A program made the position numbers and the translations under genes. Below the pieces are notes generated by a model. It had not been told where the DNA came from. It saw nothing but the letters and a program-made list of their open reading frames with translations, and searched no databases. Positions 9,131-19,429 of a DNA stretch of 64,000 nucleotides are shown here, piece by piece. Position 1 is the first letter of the stretch; every line of letters begins with the position of its first letter. The stretch spans positions 224,393,258 through 224,457,257 of the forward strand of contig NC_133666.1 of the NCBI RefSeq assembly GCF_037893015.1, given 5' to 3'. Origin of the DNA: Macrotis lagotis. Taxonomy: Eukaryota > Chordata > Mammalia > Peramelemorphia > Peramelidae.

Positions 9131-11878
9131 AAATTGGGAGGGTGGAGCCAAGATAGTGGCATGAAGGCAGAAAATCTCAGCAACTTGTTACCCAAAAAGC
9201 TCCAAAAGCTGTCAAATAATGACTCTAGCCAAAAATTGAGAGGGACAGAACCCAAAGAAAGACTGAGTGATAAAATTTCCCAGTCCAAGACAACTTAGAA
9301 TTTTCACAAGAGAGGTCTGTTTCACTGGGTCCAAGTGTTGGAAAGCAGCACAGCCACAGTGTAGCACAGGAGGGCCAGGGCAAACCAGCTCCAACTTTCC
9401 AAGAACAGCCAGTAGGGTGCCTAGGTCCCTGGGGTGCCTGGGTCCATGGCAGAGGGGGCATTTTCCATACCTCGTGGCCAAGGGATCAAGGGGCACAACT
9501 TGAAGGGTTGATGAGAGAACTCTGCCACACTAGAATCAGAATGAAGCACTGGCCTCAGAGTTGCCCTGCAATAAGATCTTCAGTGGTAATCAGAAAATCC
9601 ACCCAGCACTTTCAGAGCTCCCCAGCCCACACATGGTAATGGGTTGGGGGAGCTGCAGAGGTCTCTCTTCTCTCCCTGGAGCAGGATTCTGCTGTTGCCC
9701 ACTCTCAGATCCAGGTTGCAGTTTGGGTCCCCATACTATCATAGCCAAGCAGGGGCTCTCCTCACAGCTCCAGGGCAGGGTGAGGGCCTGTGGTCATGCA
9801 CATATCAAAGCACAGGCAAGAAAGCAGTCATAGCCTCTCATATGACCTTGAGAGATTAAAGTCCCTGAGAGGTGTCCCAGAACCCCTCAAAGCCTTGGAA
9901 GTGCAGTATATCAGTCATAGGCTGAGGAAATGAGCAAACAACAGAAAAAGAAGAATCTGATCATAGAAAATTATTTTGGTCCCATGGAGGATCAAAATAC
10001 ACACTCATAGGATGACAAAGTTGAAGCTTTTGTATTGAGAGCCTCCAAGAGAAATAGAAAATGGGCTCAAGCAACAGAAGAGTTAAAAAAAGAAAAGCAA
10101 TTAAGGGAGGTAGAGGAAGAATTGGGAGGAGAAATGAGAGCAATGCAGATAAAATCATAAAAACCAAGTGAGCGCCTTGGTAAAAGAAATACAAAATAAT
10201 ACTGAAGCAAATAACATATTAAAAACCAGTTTAGGTCAAATGGAAATAGCAGACCAAAAAGGCAAATGAGAAAAATGCCTTAAAAAACAGAATTAGCTAG
10301 TTGGAAAAAGAGATAAAAAGCTCTCTGAAGAAAAAAAAAACTCCTTCAAATGTATATTGGAACTAAAGGAAGCTGATGACTTTGCAAGAAATCAGGAAAG
10401 CAATAAAACAACACCAAAAGCACCAAAAATTAGAACAAAATGTGAGTTATCTTATTGGAAAAAACAACTGACCTCAAAAAACGGATCCAGAAGAGATAAT
10501 TTAAAAAATTATTGGGCTACCTGAAAGTCACAACCAGGAAAAAAGCCTAGACTTCATTTTTCATTGCTGTATTATTATACAGAAAAATTGCCTTGAGATT
10601 CTAGAAGCAGATAGCAAAATAGAAATTGAGGGAATTCACCAGGTCACTTCCTAAAAGATATTCCAAAAGAAAAATTCCCAGGAATATTATAGCCCAATTC
10701 CAAAACTCCCAAGTCAAAAAGAAAATACTAAAAGCTTCCAGAAACAAACAATTCATCTACCGTGGCCTCTACAGTCAGGATTACACAGGACTTGTCAGCA
10801 TCTATATTAAGGGCTCGTCTTGGAATATGATATTGCAGAAGGCAAAAGAGCTTGGATTACAACCAAAAATCAACTACCCAGAAAAACTGAACATCCTCTT
10901 TCAGAGAAAAAAAGATGTACTTTCAGTGAAATGGGGGACTTTCAAACTTTCCTATTGAAACAACCAGAGCTGAACAGGAAGTTTGATCTCCAAGTACAGG
11001 ACTCAGGTGAAGCAGAGAGGGCGGTGAACAAGAAGGACTAATTATGAGGAACCTAATGATGGTGAACTGTTTTGTATTCCTACATAGGAAGAAGATATTG
11101 ATAACTCATATGAACTTTCTCATTTATAAGAGCAGTTAGAAGGAGCATATATAAATAAGGTACCAGAGGGAGTTGAAAATAACAATGTAATATAAAGAGG
11201 AAGTCAATGGATGATAAAGGAAAGTGCTGGGAGGAGGAGAAAGGAGAAGAAGAAGGGGCTAAGATAGTTCACATAAAAGAGTCAAGAAAAAGCTTATGCA
11301 AAGGAGTGAAACAGGGGGAGGCAAGGGGGAATGAGTGAGCCTTCTCATCAGAAATGACTCAGAGAGGAAATAACATAAACTTCATAGGGTATAGAAATCT
11401 ATCTTACCCTAGAGAAAAAAAAGAAAGGGATTGGATAAGGGGGAATAGGGAAAGGGGAAGGAGGAGTAAGTCATATAAGAGAAGGAAGATCACTGGAGAA
11501 GGTACTCAGATACAACACACTTCTTAGCAGAAACAGGGTGAAAGGAGAGAGAGAACAGAATAAATTAGAGTGGGGAGGAATAGAGTAGAGGGAAATATAG
11601 CTAGTAATAGCATCTGTGGGAAAAATATTGAAGCAACTTCTCTGGTGGATTTATGATAAAGGAGGTAAATCATCCCAGAGACAGAGCCATTGGAATTGGA
11701 ATCTGAACATAGACTGAAGTACTCTCTCTCTCTCTCTCTCATTATTCTTGAGATTTCTCTATATTTTATTTATTTTTTGTGGGGGGGAGGAGGGTTTTGT
11801 TTACTCTCACAACAAGATTATTGTAATAATATAAAATAAATAAACCAAATTATCACTCAAAAAAAAAAAAACAAAAAA
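9131..11878 (+). mobile_element. HAL1-like element (ORF1-only L1 derivative) inserted in L1
   Basis: It starts with GGAGGGTGGAGCCAAGATAG, an L1-type 5' UTR start, followed by a G+C-richer 5' UTR to about 9929. A broken ORF1 covers 9930-11041. About 830 bp of purine-rich 3' sequence without ORF2 follows, containing a (CT)n at 11720-11740, and it ends in an A-rich tail at 11859-11878. The L1 endonuclease reading before 9131 resumes after about 11940 (ATGAGACATCAT...). No clear target duplication was found. Confidence 0.78.
9930..11041 (+). pseudogene. ORF1 relic of the plus-strand HAL1-like element
   Basis: ATG at 9930 starts MSKQQKKKNL but meets TAG at 10008. The rest continues in shifted frames: a Lys/Glu/Gln-rich coiled-coil zone (about 10050-10450), then an RRM/C-terminal zone (10626-10958) with TRSLPKRYSKRKIPRNI, NPRNII-like IPRNIIAQFQNSQV, and GLQPKINYPEKLNILF, which parallels the L1 ORF1p C-terminal I-S-Y-P-A-K-L-S motif. 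The final piece ends with a stop at 11039-11041. At least two frameshifts and one nonsense change disable it. Confidence 0.8.
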
Positions 11879-12942
11879 GAGAACCAATGGCACCATGAAA
11901 AAACAAATAAAAAGATAAAAAATTTAAAAAATAAAACAAATCATACAAGAAAATATACTAATGAGACATCATATTTATATTTATGGGTTGCAACCAAAGT
12001 AGTTTTTAGAGGAAATTTTATCTTTAAATGCCCATATGAATAAAATAGAGAAAAGAGGAGATCAATGAATTGGGTATGCAACTAAAAAATCTAGAAAAAG
12101 AACAAATCAGAAATCCCCAGCTAAATACCAAATTAGAAATTCTGAAAATCAAGGGAGAGATTAATAAAATGGAAAGTACGAAAATCACTGAACTAATAAA
12201 TAAAACTAAGTGCTAGCTTTACAAAAAAAGTTGATAAACCTCTGTTTAATCTTATTAAAAAAAGAAAAAAGAAAACTAATTTACCAGTATCAAAAAAGAA
12301 AAGGAGGAACTCACCACCAATGAGGAGGAAATTAAAGAGATAATTCAGAGCTATTTTGCTGAACTATGTGCCAATAAATTTATAACCTGAGTGAAATCGA
12401 AATATTTATAAAAATAAAAACTGCCCAGATTAACAGAAGAGAAAATAAAATATTTAAAAGAATCCCACTTCAGAAAAAGAAATCGAAGAAACCATCAGTA
12501 AACTCCCTAAGAAAAAAGTCTCTATGTCCTTATGGATTACAAGTGAATTCTACCAAACATTTAGGGAACAAATAATTCTAATTCTATATAAATTATTTTT
12601 AAAATAGGAGGAGTTAGACCTATCCCACTAGTGAAATTAATGCAAAATCTTAAATAAAATTTTAACACAGAGATTATAGCCAGTTATTATTAGAATGATA
12701 CACCAGGAACAGGTAGGATTTATTCTGGGTAGGCAGGGATGGTCCAATTTTAAGAAAACACTCAACAAAATTGAACATATCAATAATAAAACCAACAGAA
12801 ATCATATGATTATCTCAATAAATATTGATAAAGACCTTGATAAAATACAACATCACTCTTACCAAAATCACTAGAGAGTATAGGAATAAATGAAGTTTTC
12901 CTTAAAATAATAAATAGTATTTATCCAAAACATCAACAAAAT

Positions 12943-12944
<2 letters not shown>

Positions 12945-12986
<42 letters not shown>
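12945..12986. repeat. (AT)n microsatellite in L1 RT
   Basis: About 21 AT units immediately before the GVKQGCPLS block of the plus-strand L1. Confidence 0.96.
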
Positions 12987-12991
<5 letters not shown>

Positions 12992-13023
12992 GGAATAAAC
13001 TTGGAGCATTTACAATTTTAGGA

Positions 13024-14240
13024 GTGAAACAAGGATGCCCATTATCACTATTACAATTCAATATAGTATTAGAAATGTTTGCTTTAGCAATAAGAGAACT
13101 AAAAGAAATTGATGGAATCAGAATTAGCAATAAGGAAGGTAGTAAGCTTTCATTCTTTACAGATGATATGATGGTCTACTTAGAGAACCCAAAAAAATAA
13201 TTTTAAAAACTGCTTGAACAATTAACAAATTCAGCAAAGTAGTAGGATATAAAATAAACTCACATAAGCCAAGAGCAAGAGATAGAGAAATTCCTTTTAA
13301 ACTAACTGCAGACAGCATTAAATATTTGGGAATATACTTCCCAAGACAAATTCAGAAACTGTATGTACACAATTACAAAAGCACTTCTCATACAAATAAA
13401 GTCAGATCTCTAAACAATTGGAGCAATGTCAATTGCTAATGGTTAGGTCAAGTAATATAAATAAAAATGACAATTCTACCCAATTAATTTATTTATTCAG
13501 TATCATACCAATCAAATACCAAATAACTATTTTATCAAGCTAGAAAAAACTGTAACAAAATTCATCTGGAGCAACAAAAGATCAAGAATATTAAGGGAAC
13601 TGATGAAAAAAAATATAAAGGAAGGAAGCCTAGTTCTCCCAGATCTCAAACTATACTATAAAGCAACAGTCATCAAAACTGCCTGGTACTGGTTAAGAAA
13701 TAGAGTAATAAGTCAGTGGATTAGGACAGGTTCAAAAGAAACAGAAATACATGACCACAACAATCTATTGCTTGACAAACTCAAAGATATTAGTTTCTGG
13801 GATAAGCTCAATATTTCATAAAAATTGTTGGGAAAACAGAAAAATAGTATGATAAAAAACTAGGCATAGACCCACATCTCATACCCTAAAGCAAAATAAA
13901 GTCAAAATGGATACAGGATTTAGACATAAAGTGTAACACCATAGACCAATTAACAGAACAAGAAATACTCTATCTGTCAGATCTATGGAAAGGGGAGAAA
14001 TTTATGACTAATCAAGAACCAGAGTATACTATAAATTGCAAAATTGATATTTTTGGTTATATTAAAAAGTTTTTGTACCAATAAAACCAATGCTGCCAAA
14101 GTTAGAAGGAAAACAGAAAGCTGGGAAACAATTTTCACAGGTAGGGTTTCTGGTCTCATTTCTAAAATAAAGATCTCATCTCTAAAATATATTTCCCTAA
14201 CTGATAAATGGTCAAAGCATATGAATAGTTTTCAAATGAA
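13024..14240 (+). pseudogene. L1 ORF2 RT and C-terminal relic
   Basis: Open pieces at 13603-13821 ([15 protein letters not shown] and the following W-Y-W-L-R-N-R) and 14044-14240 (FCTNKTNAAKV... TDKWSKHMN) follow the RT core with FTDDM in place of FADDM. Frames do not join, so no protein is made. Confidence 0.85.
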
Positions 14241-14255
14241 GAAATTAAAGTTAAA

Positions 14256-14259
14256 CATA

Positions 14260-14306
<47 letters not shown>
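14256..14306. repeat. (AT)n microsatellite near the end of L1 ORF2
   Basis: About 25 AT units with one GT interruption, just after the ORF2 C-terminal relic. Confidence 0.96.
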
Positions 14307-14307
<1 letters not shown>

Positions 14308-14497
14308 AATCATATGGAAAAATACTTCAAATCATTACTGATTAGAGAACTGCAAATTAAAACAACTCTAAGATACCACCTCACACTTATCATATTGGCT
14401 AAGATGACAAAGAAAAATGATCAGTGTTAGAGAGGATGGGGAAAAGTGGATCACTAATGCACTGCTGCTGGAGTTGTGAACTAATCCAGTCATTCTG

Positions 14498-14590
14498 CTT
14501 CACGAATTTGCATGCCATCCTTGCTCAGGGGCCATGATAATCTTCTCTGTATCACCCCAATTTTAGTATATGTGCTGAGAAAGTGAGCAC
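14498..14590 (-). pseudogene. U6 snRNA retropseudogene, 3'-truncated and tailless
   Basis: On the minus strand, from 14590 the sequence reads GTGCTCACTT, then CAGCACATATACTAAAATTG and ACAGAGAAGATTATCATGGC, ending TTCGTGAAG. This is U6 snRNA from its first base to about position 93 with several substitutions. The final AGCGTTCCATATTTT part is missing and no A tail follows. ATCCAGTCATTCTG is repeated at 14484-14497 and 14593-14606, a 14-bp target duplication in L1 sequence. It is a dead copy: the Pol III U6 promoter (PSE/TATA upstream) cannot be there because the flank is L1. Confidence 0.93.
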
Positions 14591-15259
14591 TGATCCAGTC
14601 ATTCTGGAGAGCATTTTGGAACTATGCCCAAAGAACAGTAAAACTGTGCATACTCTTTGATCCAGCAATACCATTACTAGGTCTATATTCCAAAGAAATA
14701 AAAAAATGGGAAAAGTCTCACATGTTCAAAATATAGTAAATTTTTTTTTGTCGTGGCAAGGAATTGGAAATTGATTGGGGGAATAGCTGAACAAGTTATG
14801 GTATATGAATGTTATAAAGTATTATTGTTCTGTAAGAAATCATGAGTGGGTGGGCTTTAGAGAAGCAGGGAAAGATTTGCATGAGCTGATGCTGAGTGAA
14901 GTGAGCAGAACCAAGAGAACACTGTACATATTAACAGCAACATTGTGAGATGATCCACTATGATGGATGCAGCTCCTCCCAGCAGTTCAGTGATAAAGGA
15001 TAATTCTAAGAGATCTGTAAGGAAAATGCCATTCACATCCAGAAAACAAATTATGGATTCTGAATGCAGAGTAAAACATTTTATTATGTACAATTGTACA
15101 TGGACAACTTTTACCATACGGTTTGCTGTTGGGGAAGATGAAGGAAAAGGAGGGTACATGAAATATGTAAAACTTATAAATCTGCAATTGGATGAAATTG
15201 GAAACTACCATTGCATGCAATTGGAAAAATTAACTAAAACTTCAATAAAAAAAAAGAAA

Positions 15260-15693
15260 TCAGAAGGATGGCCCTTATTACTACTGTCCCAGTTTCATTT
15301 AACCTCTTTAAGATCAATTGGTCTTTACAAAGGGACATCTACTTTGAAGATCTAGCAAAAACAAACATATATACATTTCTTCCAACACCTCAGGGACCAG
15401 CTGTACTCAGCTCCTATAAAACACTGGTTCCACCACATTCATGTCCAAAGCTTCCATCTTTCTCTTGCTAGGCACAGTGCTTATTCTTTAAATAGAGCAT
15501 TAGGCTTTTCCCAAGCATTAATAAAACCATTAAAAAAGGGATCTTTGGGTATCATAAGGTATTGTTTTTTATTTGATTTTCACTTTATTAGCTTCCCCAG
15601 AACTTGGTTTGTAGACATATCAGTAACTATCACTACCACATGTCAAGTTCCAAGGGTGATGAGCCATGAGATTTATGGGAATGAGATTCTTAC
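15260..15693. other. Unassigned intron sequence beside the exon
   Basis: No repeat consensus or coding signal recognised between the end of the plus-strand L1 and the exon donor. Confidence 0.5.
15686..15693 (-). promoter_or_regulatory. ADGRV1: 5' splice site (donor) of the ADGRV1 exon
   Basis: On the minus strand the exon ends in CAG and the intron begins GTAAGAAT. Bases +1 to +5 match the mammalian donor consensus GTAAG, and the exon-side CAG matches too. Confidence 0.85.
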
Positions 15694-15810
15694 CTGAACA
15701 AGCATCCAGCTAAACTGGCAAAGATAGAGGTAATGCATTATAGCAGCCATGGCTGAGCAGCTCTCTTCTGTCAGTAGCTGGCTTGCATATGCAGAAACAA
15801 GAAATGCACT
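15694..15810 (-). CDS. ADGRV1: Internal coding exon of ADGRV1 (end of TM2, extracellular loop 1, start of TM3)
   Basis: ADGRV1 (VLGR1/GPR98) is the very large adhesion GPCR of hair-cell stereocilia ankle links and the photoreceptor periciliary membrane; human defects cause Usher syndrome 2C. Read on the minus strand the segment gives 39 codons without a stop. Exon residues 4-10 are LVSAYAS, then [10 protein letters not shown] at 14-23 and [12 protein letters not shown] at 26-37. This matches the ADGRV1 7TM region as I recall it, where the human form has [18 protein letters not shown] and [14 protein letters not shown]. The Cys at exon residue 18 is the family-B TM3-top cysteine that bonds to extracellular loop 2. 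The left edge ends CAG followed by gtaaga (donor); the right edge is preceded by ctctttcttacag (acceptor). The exon start could be 15808 instead of 15810 because the acceptor reads AGAG. It is a fragment: upstream and downstream exons are not visible in the window. No disabling change is seen, so the gene appears intact here. Confidence 0.93.
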
Positions 15811-15850
15811 CTGTAAGAAAGAGTCAATCAATGAATCAGTAAACATTTAT
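15811..15850 (-). promoter_or_regulatory. ADGRV1: 3' splice site with likely branch point of the ADGRV1 exon
   Basis: On the minus strand the intron ends CTCTTTCTTACAG, a short pyrimidine run with an AG. A CTGAT motif (matching yUnAy) places its A about 25 nt before the AG; a weaker TTGAC lies about 13 nt before it. The exon side continues AGTGCA, so a second AG two bases further on could also be used. The upstream part of this signal lies in an L2-like repeat end. Confidence 0.7.
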
Positions 15851-15890
15851 TTAGTACCTACAATGTGCCAAGGCTATTAGAAAAAACTGT
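15822..15890 (-). mobile_element. L2-clade LINE 3' end fragment next to the ADGRV1 exon
   Basis: Antisense reading ends in ATAAATGTTTACTGATTCATTGATTGAC, the typical L2-type end with short TGATT repeats; the plus strand shows AATCAGTAAACATTTATTTAG and CAATGTGCCA. It abuts the acceptor of the ADGRV1 exon (18 bp or less). Confidence 0.7.
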
Positions 15891-16463
15891 CTGTTAAAAA
15901 GTCAATCTTCTAAGAATGTCTGGGCCCCTCTTTTGTCATCTGTCAACTGAATGATCTAGACTAAATGGACTATTTTGTCCCCTTCATTTCAATTATTTCC
16001 ATGATTCAAAGAAAAACTGATTATTCTCTAAAAATTTGTTTACTCTATAAATCCATTCCAAAAATGATAATGAATTATTTGTATGTTTCCATAAAAAAAA
16101 TGTTAGAAAATCATATTATAGTGTGTCCTAGTAGGAAAATCCTCAAAGGGAACTTTTTTTTGTCACTGACAAAAAATGAGATGTACTCAACCTAGAAATA
16201 TTGTCTAATCAGAAATATCAAAAACTATTTACTTGTAAAATGAAGCTGAAATACCAAAACTTTGTTGAAATCAAAGACTGTATTTAGCCTATTGTTTGTA
16301 TAATTTTCATACCCTTTATTTTGGCTTGATAGGAAACAATTCATGTTTTAAAAGAGTTTCAACAAATCTGAATTTTATAAATCCTTATGATTATACTTGA
16401 CTAAAAAATATTTTGGAGTGTGTTTCATCTGCAAAGAAATTGTTTTTAGAAAAACACCACCAA

Positions 16464-16623
16464 GGGGCAGCTAGGTGGCGCAGTGGATAGAGCACTGGCC
16501 CTGGAGTCAGGAGTACCTGAGTTCAAATCTGGCCTCAGACACTTAATAATTACCTAGCTGTGTGGCCTTGGGCAAGCCACTTAACCCCATTGCCTTGCAA
16601 AAACTAAAAACAAAAAACAAAAA
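16464..16623 (+). mobile_element. tRNA-derived SINE (WSINE1-like), near-consensus
   Basis: Full head GGGGCAGCTAGGTGGCGCAG, B-box GAGTTCAAATCTGG, 3' GGGCAAGCCACTTAACCCC and an A-rich tail. Target duplication AAAACACCACCA at 16451-16462 and 16624-16635. Confidence 0.96.
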
Positions 16624-17564
16624 AAAACACCACCAGTAAATTCTTGTTTCTATTATCTTATGTTTCTGCTTTCTATTCATGTGAATGCTGAGATTTTTAT
16701 TATCATTTGGGACTTTTTAGTTTAATTATATGAGAAAAATATTTTTCTCAAAATAATATATATAAAATAATTTCTGATTTGATCGTAAAAGGAATTTTCA
16801 TGTAATATTCTGAAAATGTTCAAATCTAAACATGTAATTAAAACAAGAAATGACTAGATTAAGATATCTCTCACAAAAGATTTAGAGTGTCTTCAGTGCG
16901 TGCAGTCACACTGGTGAGAGAGCATTCAGTGTGCTAGCTCATGATGAAACAAAGGGCTGAGTTTTAGTCCTCTATTTTCTCAGCATTAAATATATTCCTG
17001 AGTATGTTTATTACACAGAGATTGGTACAAAAAGCTTTATTTCAAAACAAAAATATAAACAGTGACACTTTAAACATAAACCAGAATTTTATGACTGATC
17101 ATATCCTTACATATCAGTCAGTTTCACTGAAAAACAAATCTTCAGATTTAAATACTGGTTTTCTAAAACCCTATATGTACTTTCTGAAAAACTATAAATG
17201 TTTACCATAGTGTACTTTTGTAAACCAAAGGAAAAAGGTGAGATTTCTGATAAGAATCTGTATCAATTAAATTTTAGTTGTCATCTTAGAGGCAAACCAT
17301 CTCACTAGGGCCCAATTAGAGAATAGCTCTTTGGCCACAGAGAAGGGCACAATCTAACTCCTTGGAAAGTGTGTTTTTCAGGAATGTTTGTACATTATTA
17401 TAATTACAATTTGATTGGAGAATTGATTTCACCACTCATTCATTCTAACTGAGGGATCATTCTAATGATCAATTGATCATTCTACTGTCCCTGAGGCAAG
17501 TACATGCTTGCCTAGAGTCCATATTTTGATGAAGCCCACTAATTGTAATATTTTCTTTAATTTT

Positions 17565-17640
17565 GGTCTTCGAGTGAGCATTTGAGGCCAGATGATTCAG
17601 AGTCAGAGCTCTATCCACTGCACCACCAGTTGATTTAGAA
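17565..17640 (-). mobile_element. Degenerate SINE head fragment
   Basis: CATTTGAGGCCAGATGATTC and GCTCTATCCACTGCACCACC are the reverse of a marsupial tRNA-SINE head; the rest is lost. Confidence 0.6.
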
Positions 17641-17689
17641 CCACAGAGTAATTAGGTACCTAATGTTTGTTGACTTGACTGGAATTTAA

Positions 17690-17790
17690 CACTTAGCAGA
17701 TGTGTAAAACTTGTCAAGTTACTTAACCTTTCAGGATTAGTTTCCTCATCTCTAAAATGGAATTATATAATCCATTTTTGTTTGAGAGTT
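17690..17790 (+). mobile_element. MIR/MON1-like SINE fragment
   Basis: CAAGTTACTTAACCTTTC and GTTTCCTCATCTCTAAAATGG match the core region of mammalian MIR/MON1 CORE-SINEs. Confidence 0.7.
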
Positions 17791-18526
17791 GACTGAATAA
17801 TAGAATAACAATGTTGACGTTTTTTAAACTTATCAGAACAGGACTTCACACTAAAATTTTTTTTCTAATATCACTATGTTGAAAACTGTAGGCAATTAAT
17901 AAATGTTGAAGGGAAAAAAAGAATGAAAAAAGAAGAGAGAAAAAGAGGAACAAATGAATAATTTTCCACCACTGGTAATATGTTTCTCATTTTTCTCTTT
18001 TTCCCTTACTTTTCTTTTTAAAAAAAAATTAATAATTTCCACCAGTTCCACCGAATTATTGTTTTTCCTGTTAAACCTTTACTATTACCTTCCAACACTC
18101 CTCTACAGTCATGCTGGGATCACCTTGCTCCCTACACACAGAACTCTGTATCACACTCTACTTCATAAGTTGACCATTTTTTCTTCTCTTTTCATTTCGT
18201 ACACCTCTCTAATCTTTGTGCTACACTGAGGATTCTATGATGCAATCTATATGCAATTAAATGGCAAAAGTAAGGGTATTTGCTATTCATTCTCTTGAAA
18301 GAGTCAGGTATGCATTATGTGTGACCTCCAGTGAATGTCAGCTCCTGGTATGCATAGGCTCCAGTGATAATTAATTTAAGTTTCTTTGAGGAAAAAAGTG
18401 TCATCAAAAAAACAAATCAATATTTTAAAAGGTTTGAAATGACTGCATTAGGAACAAGAATGTCCCTAGTATATCCTTGCTCCTGTTGCACCAAAGAGCA
18501 CATAGCCTTGAGCATTACCATGAGCA

Positions 18527-18677
18527 TTTTTTTTTTAGATTTTTCAAGGCAATGGGGTTAAGTGGCTGGCCCAAGCCACACAGCTGGGTAATTATTAAGT
18601 GTCTGAGACCAGATTTGAACGCAGGTACTCCTGACTCCAGGGCCAGTGCTTTATCCACTGCACCACCTAGCTGCCCC
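18527..18677 (-). mobile_element. tRNA-derived SINE (WSINE1-like)
   Basis: Antisense tail (T)n at 18527-18536, AAGGCAATGGGGTTAAGTGG, B-box reverse GATTTGAACGCAGGTACTCC, ending CACCTAGCTGCCCC. No convincing target duplication seen. Confidence 0.95.
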
Positions 18678-18679
18678 TA

Positions 18680-19425
18680 GCCTAAGGTTCTTACATGAAC
18701 TAAGAATTCTCAGAACAAAAGTTCTGGTCTTTGTTTTTTCATTACTTCTCACAATTAAAATCAACTCACCCAAGATTAGACATTACCTATTGCTCAGAGA
18801 GCAAGACCAGGCTGTGAGAAAGGATGAAAATAATCTATGCACCCTGTTGGAAGAGTGTATTTATTTAGTATGCTATCTGAAGCAAGCGATTCAATCAAAA
18901 ATTAAATTTAAAAATTAAAAAAGTGGCATGAAAAATGTAATTCAACATCAATTTCTATCCATCTCACATTTCTCCAAACTGATTTTGGAAAGGTAGAGTG
19001 AATGCATTGGTTCTGTGTCCCCACTAGAGAAGGACCTCTGAAAACAGCACATGGCAGCTTATAGAGAGGGTAGAGAGGGAAATTTGACCAACAAAACACT
19101 GTAGGTCAGAACAGCCTTTGTCTTTATTATAAAGGAACCATCCTTCCTATGGGGAAAATAAATGCTTTATATATAACTGAATCATGCAGCATATGCAGGC
19201 AATAAGTACCTATTTATCTTATCCTCTAAATTGAATAAGCTACCCCATCCAAATGGATGATTTGTGCTCAGACTGCTACACTGAAAGTTATTAAAGGTTC
19301 TTACTTGTGTGAATATTCTAGAGTAGATATATTTATTTATTTTTCTCATCTAATAAAATAGAAAATAATTGTGAATAATCTTTTATCTGGGAATAAAACA
19401 TTTTCATTTTCATTCAACAAATGCA
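18680..19425. other. Unassigned intron sequence
   Basis: AT-rich, no recognised repeat, exon or regulatory signal. Confidence 0.45.
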
Positions 19426-19429
19426 GTGT

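Larger units (their letters stand above)
11879..15259 (+). mobile_element. L1 LINE, 3' part of the plus-strand copy (RT to 3' UTR)
   Basis: This resumes ORF2 after the HAL1-like insertion: the linker and RT from about 11940, GVKQGCPLS near 13024-13050, active-site region FFTDDMMVYLENP near 13153-13190 (A-to-T change in FADD), [19 protein letters not shown] near 13640-13695, C-terminal DKWSKHMN near 14199-14228. The 3' UTR ends in an A-rich tail near 15240-15259. It is interrupted by (TA)n arrays and a U6 pseudogene. Stops and frameshifts make it inactive. Confidence 0.9.
1..15693 (-). other. ADGRV1: ADGRV1 intron downstream of the exon (partial)
   Basis: The exon's donor is at 15693 and the next ADGRV1 coding segment, expected to start SVNFWY, was not found between 15693 and 1. 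This intron is therefore longer than 15.6 kb. Its sequence is nearly all L1, HAL1-like and SINE insertions. The only non-repeat stretches I see are 1-300 and 15260-15693, neither with coding signal apart from the exon edge. Confidence 0.75.

Noticed and set aside
14498..14590. Functional U6 snRNA gene
   Set aside because: 3' end missing, several substitutions, inserted in L1 with a target duplication, and no upstream Pol III U6 promoter.
16464..16540. tRNA gene (A/B-box-like sequence)
   Set aside because: The tRNA-like heads are the 5' parts of SINEs with A-rich tails and target duplications; no cloverleaf was sought beyond this.
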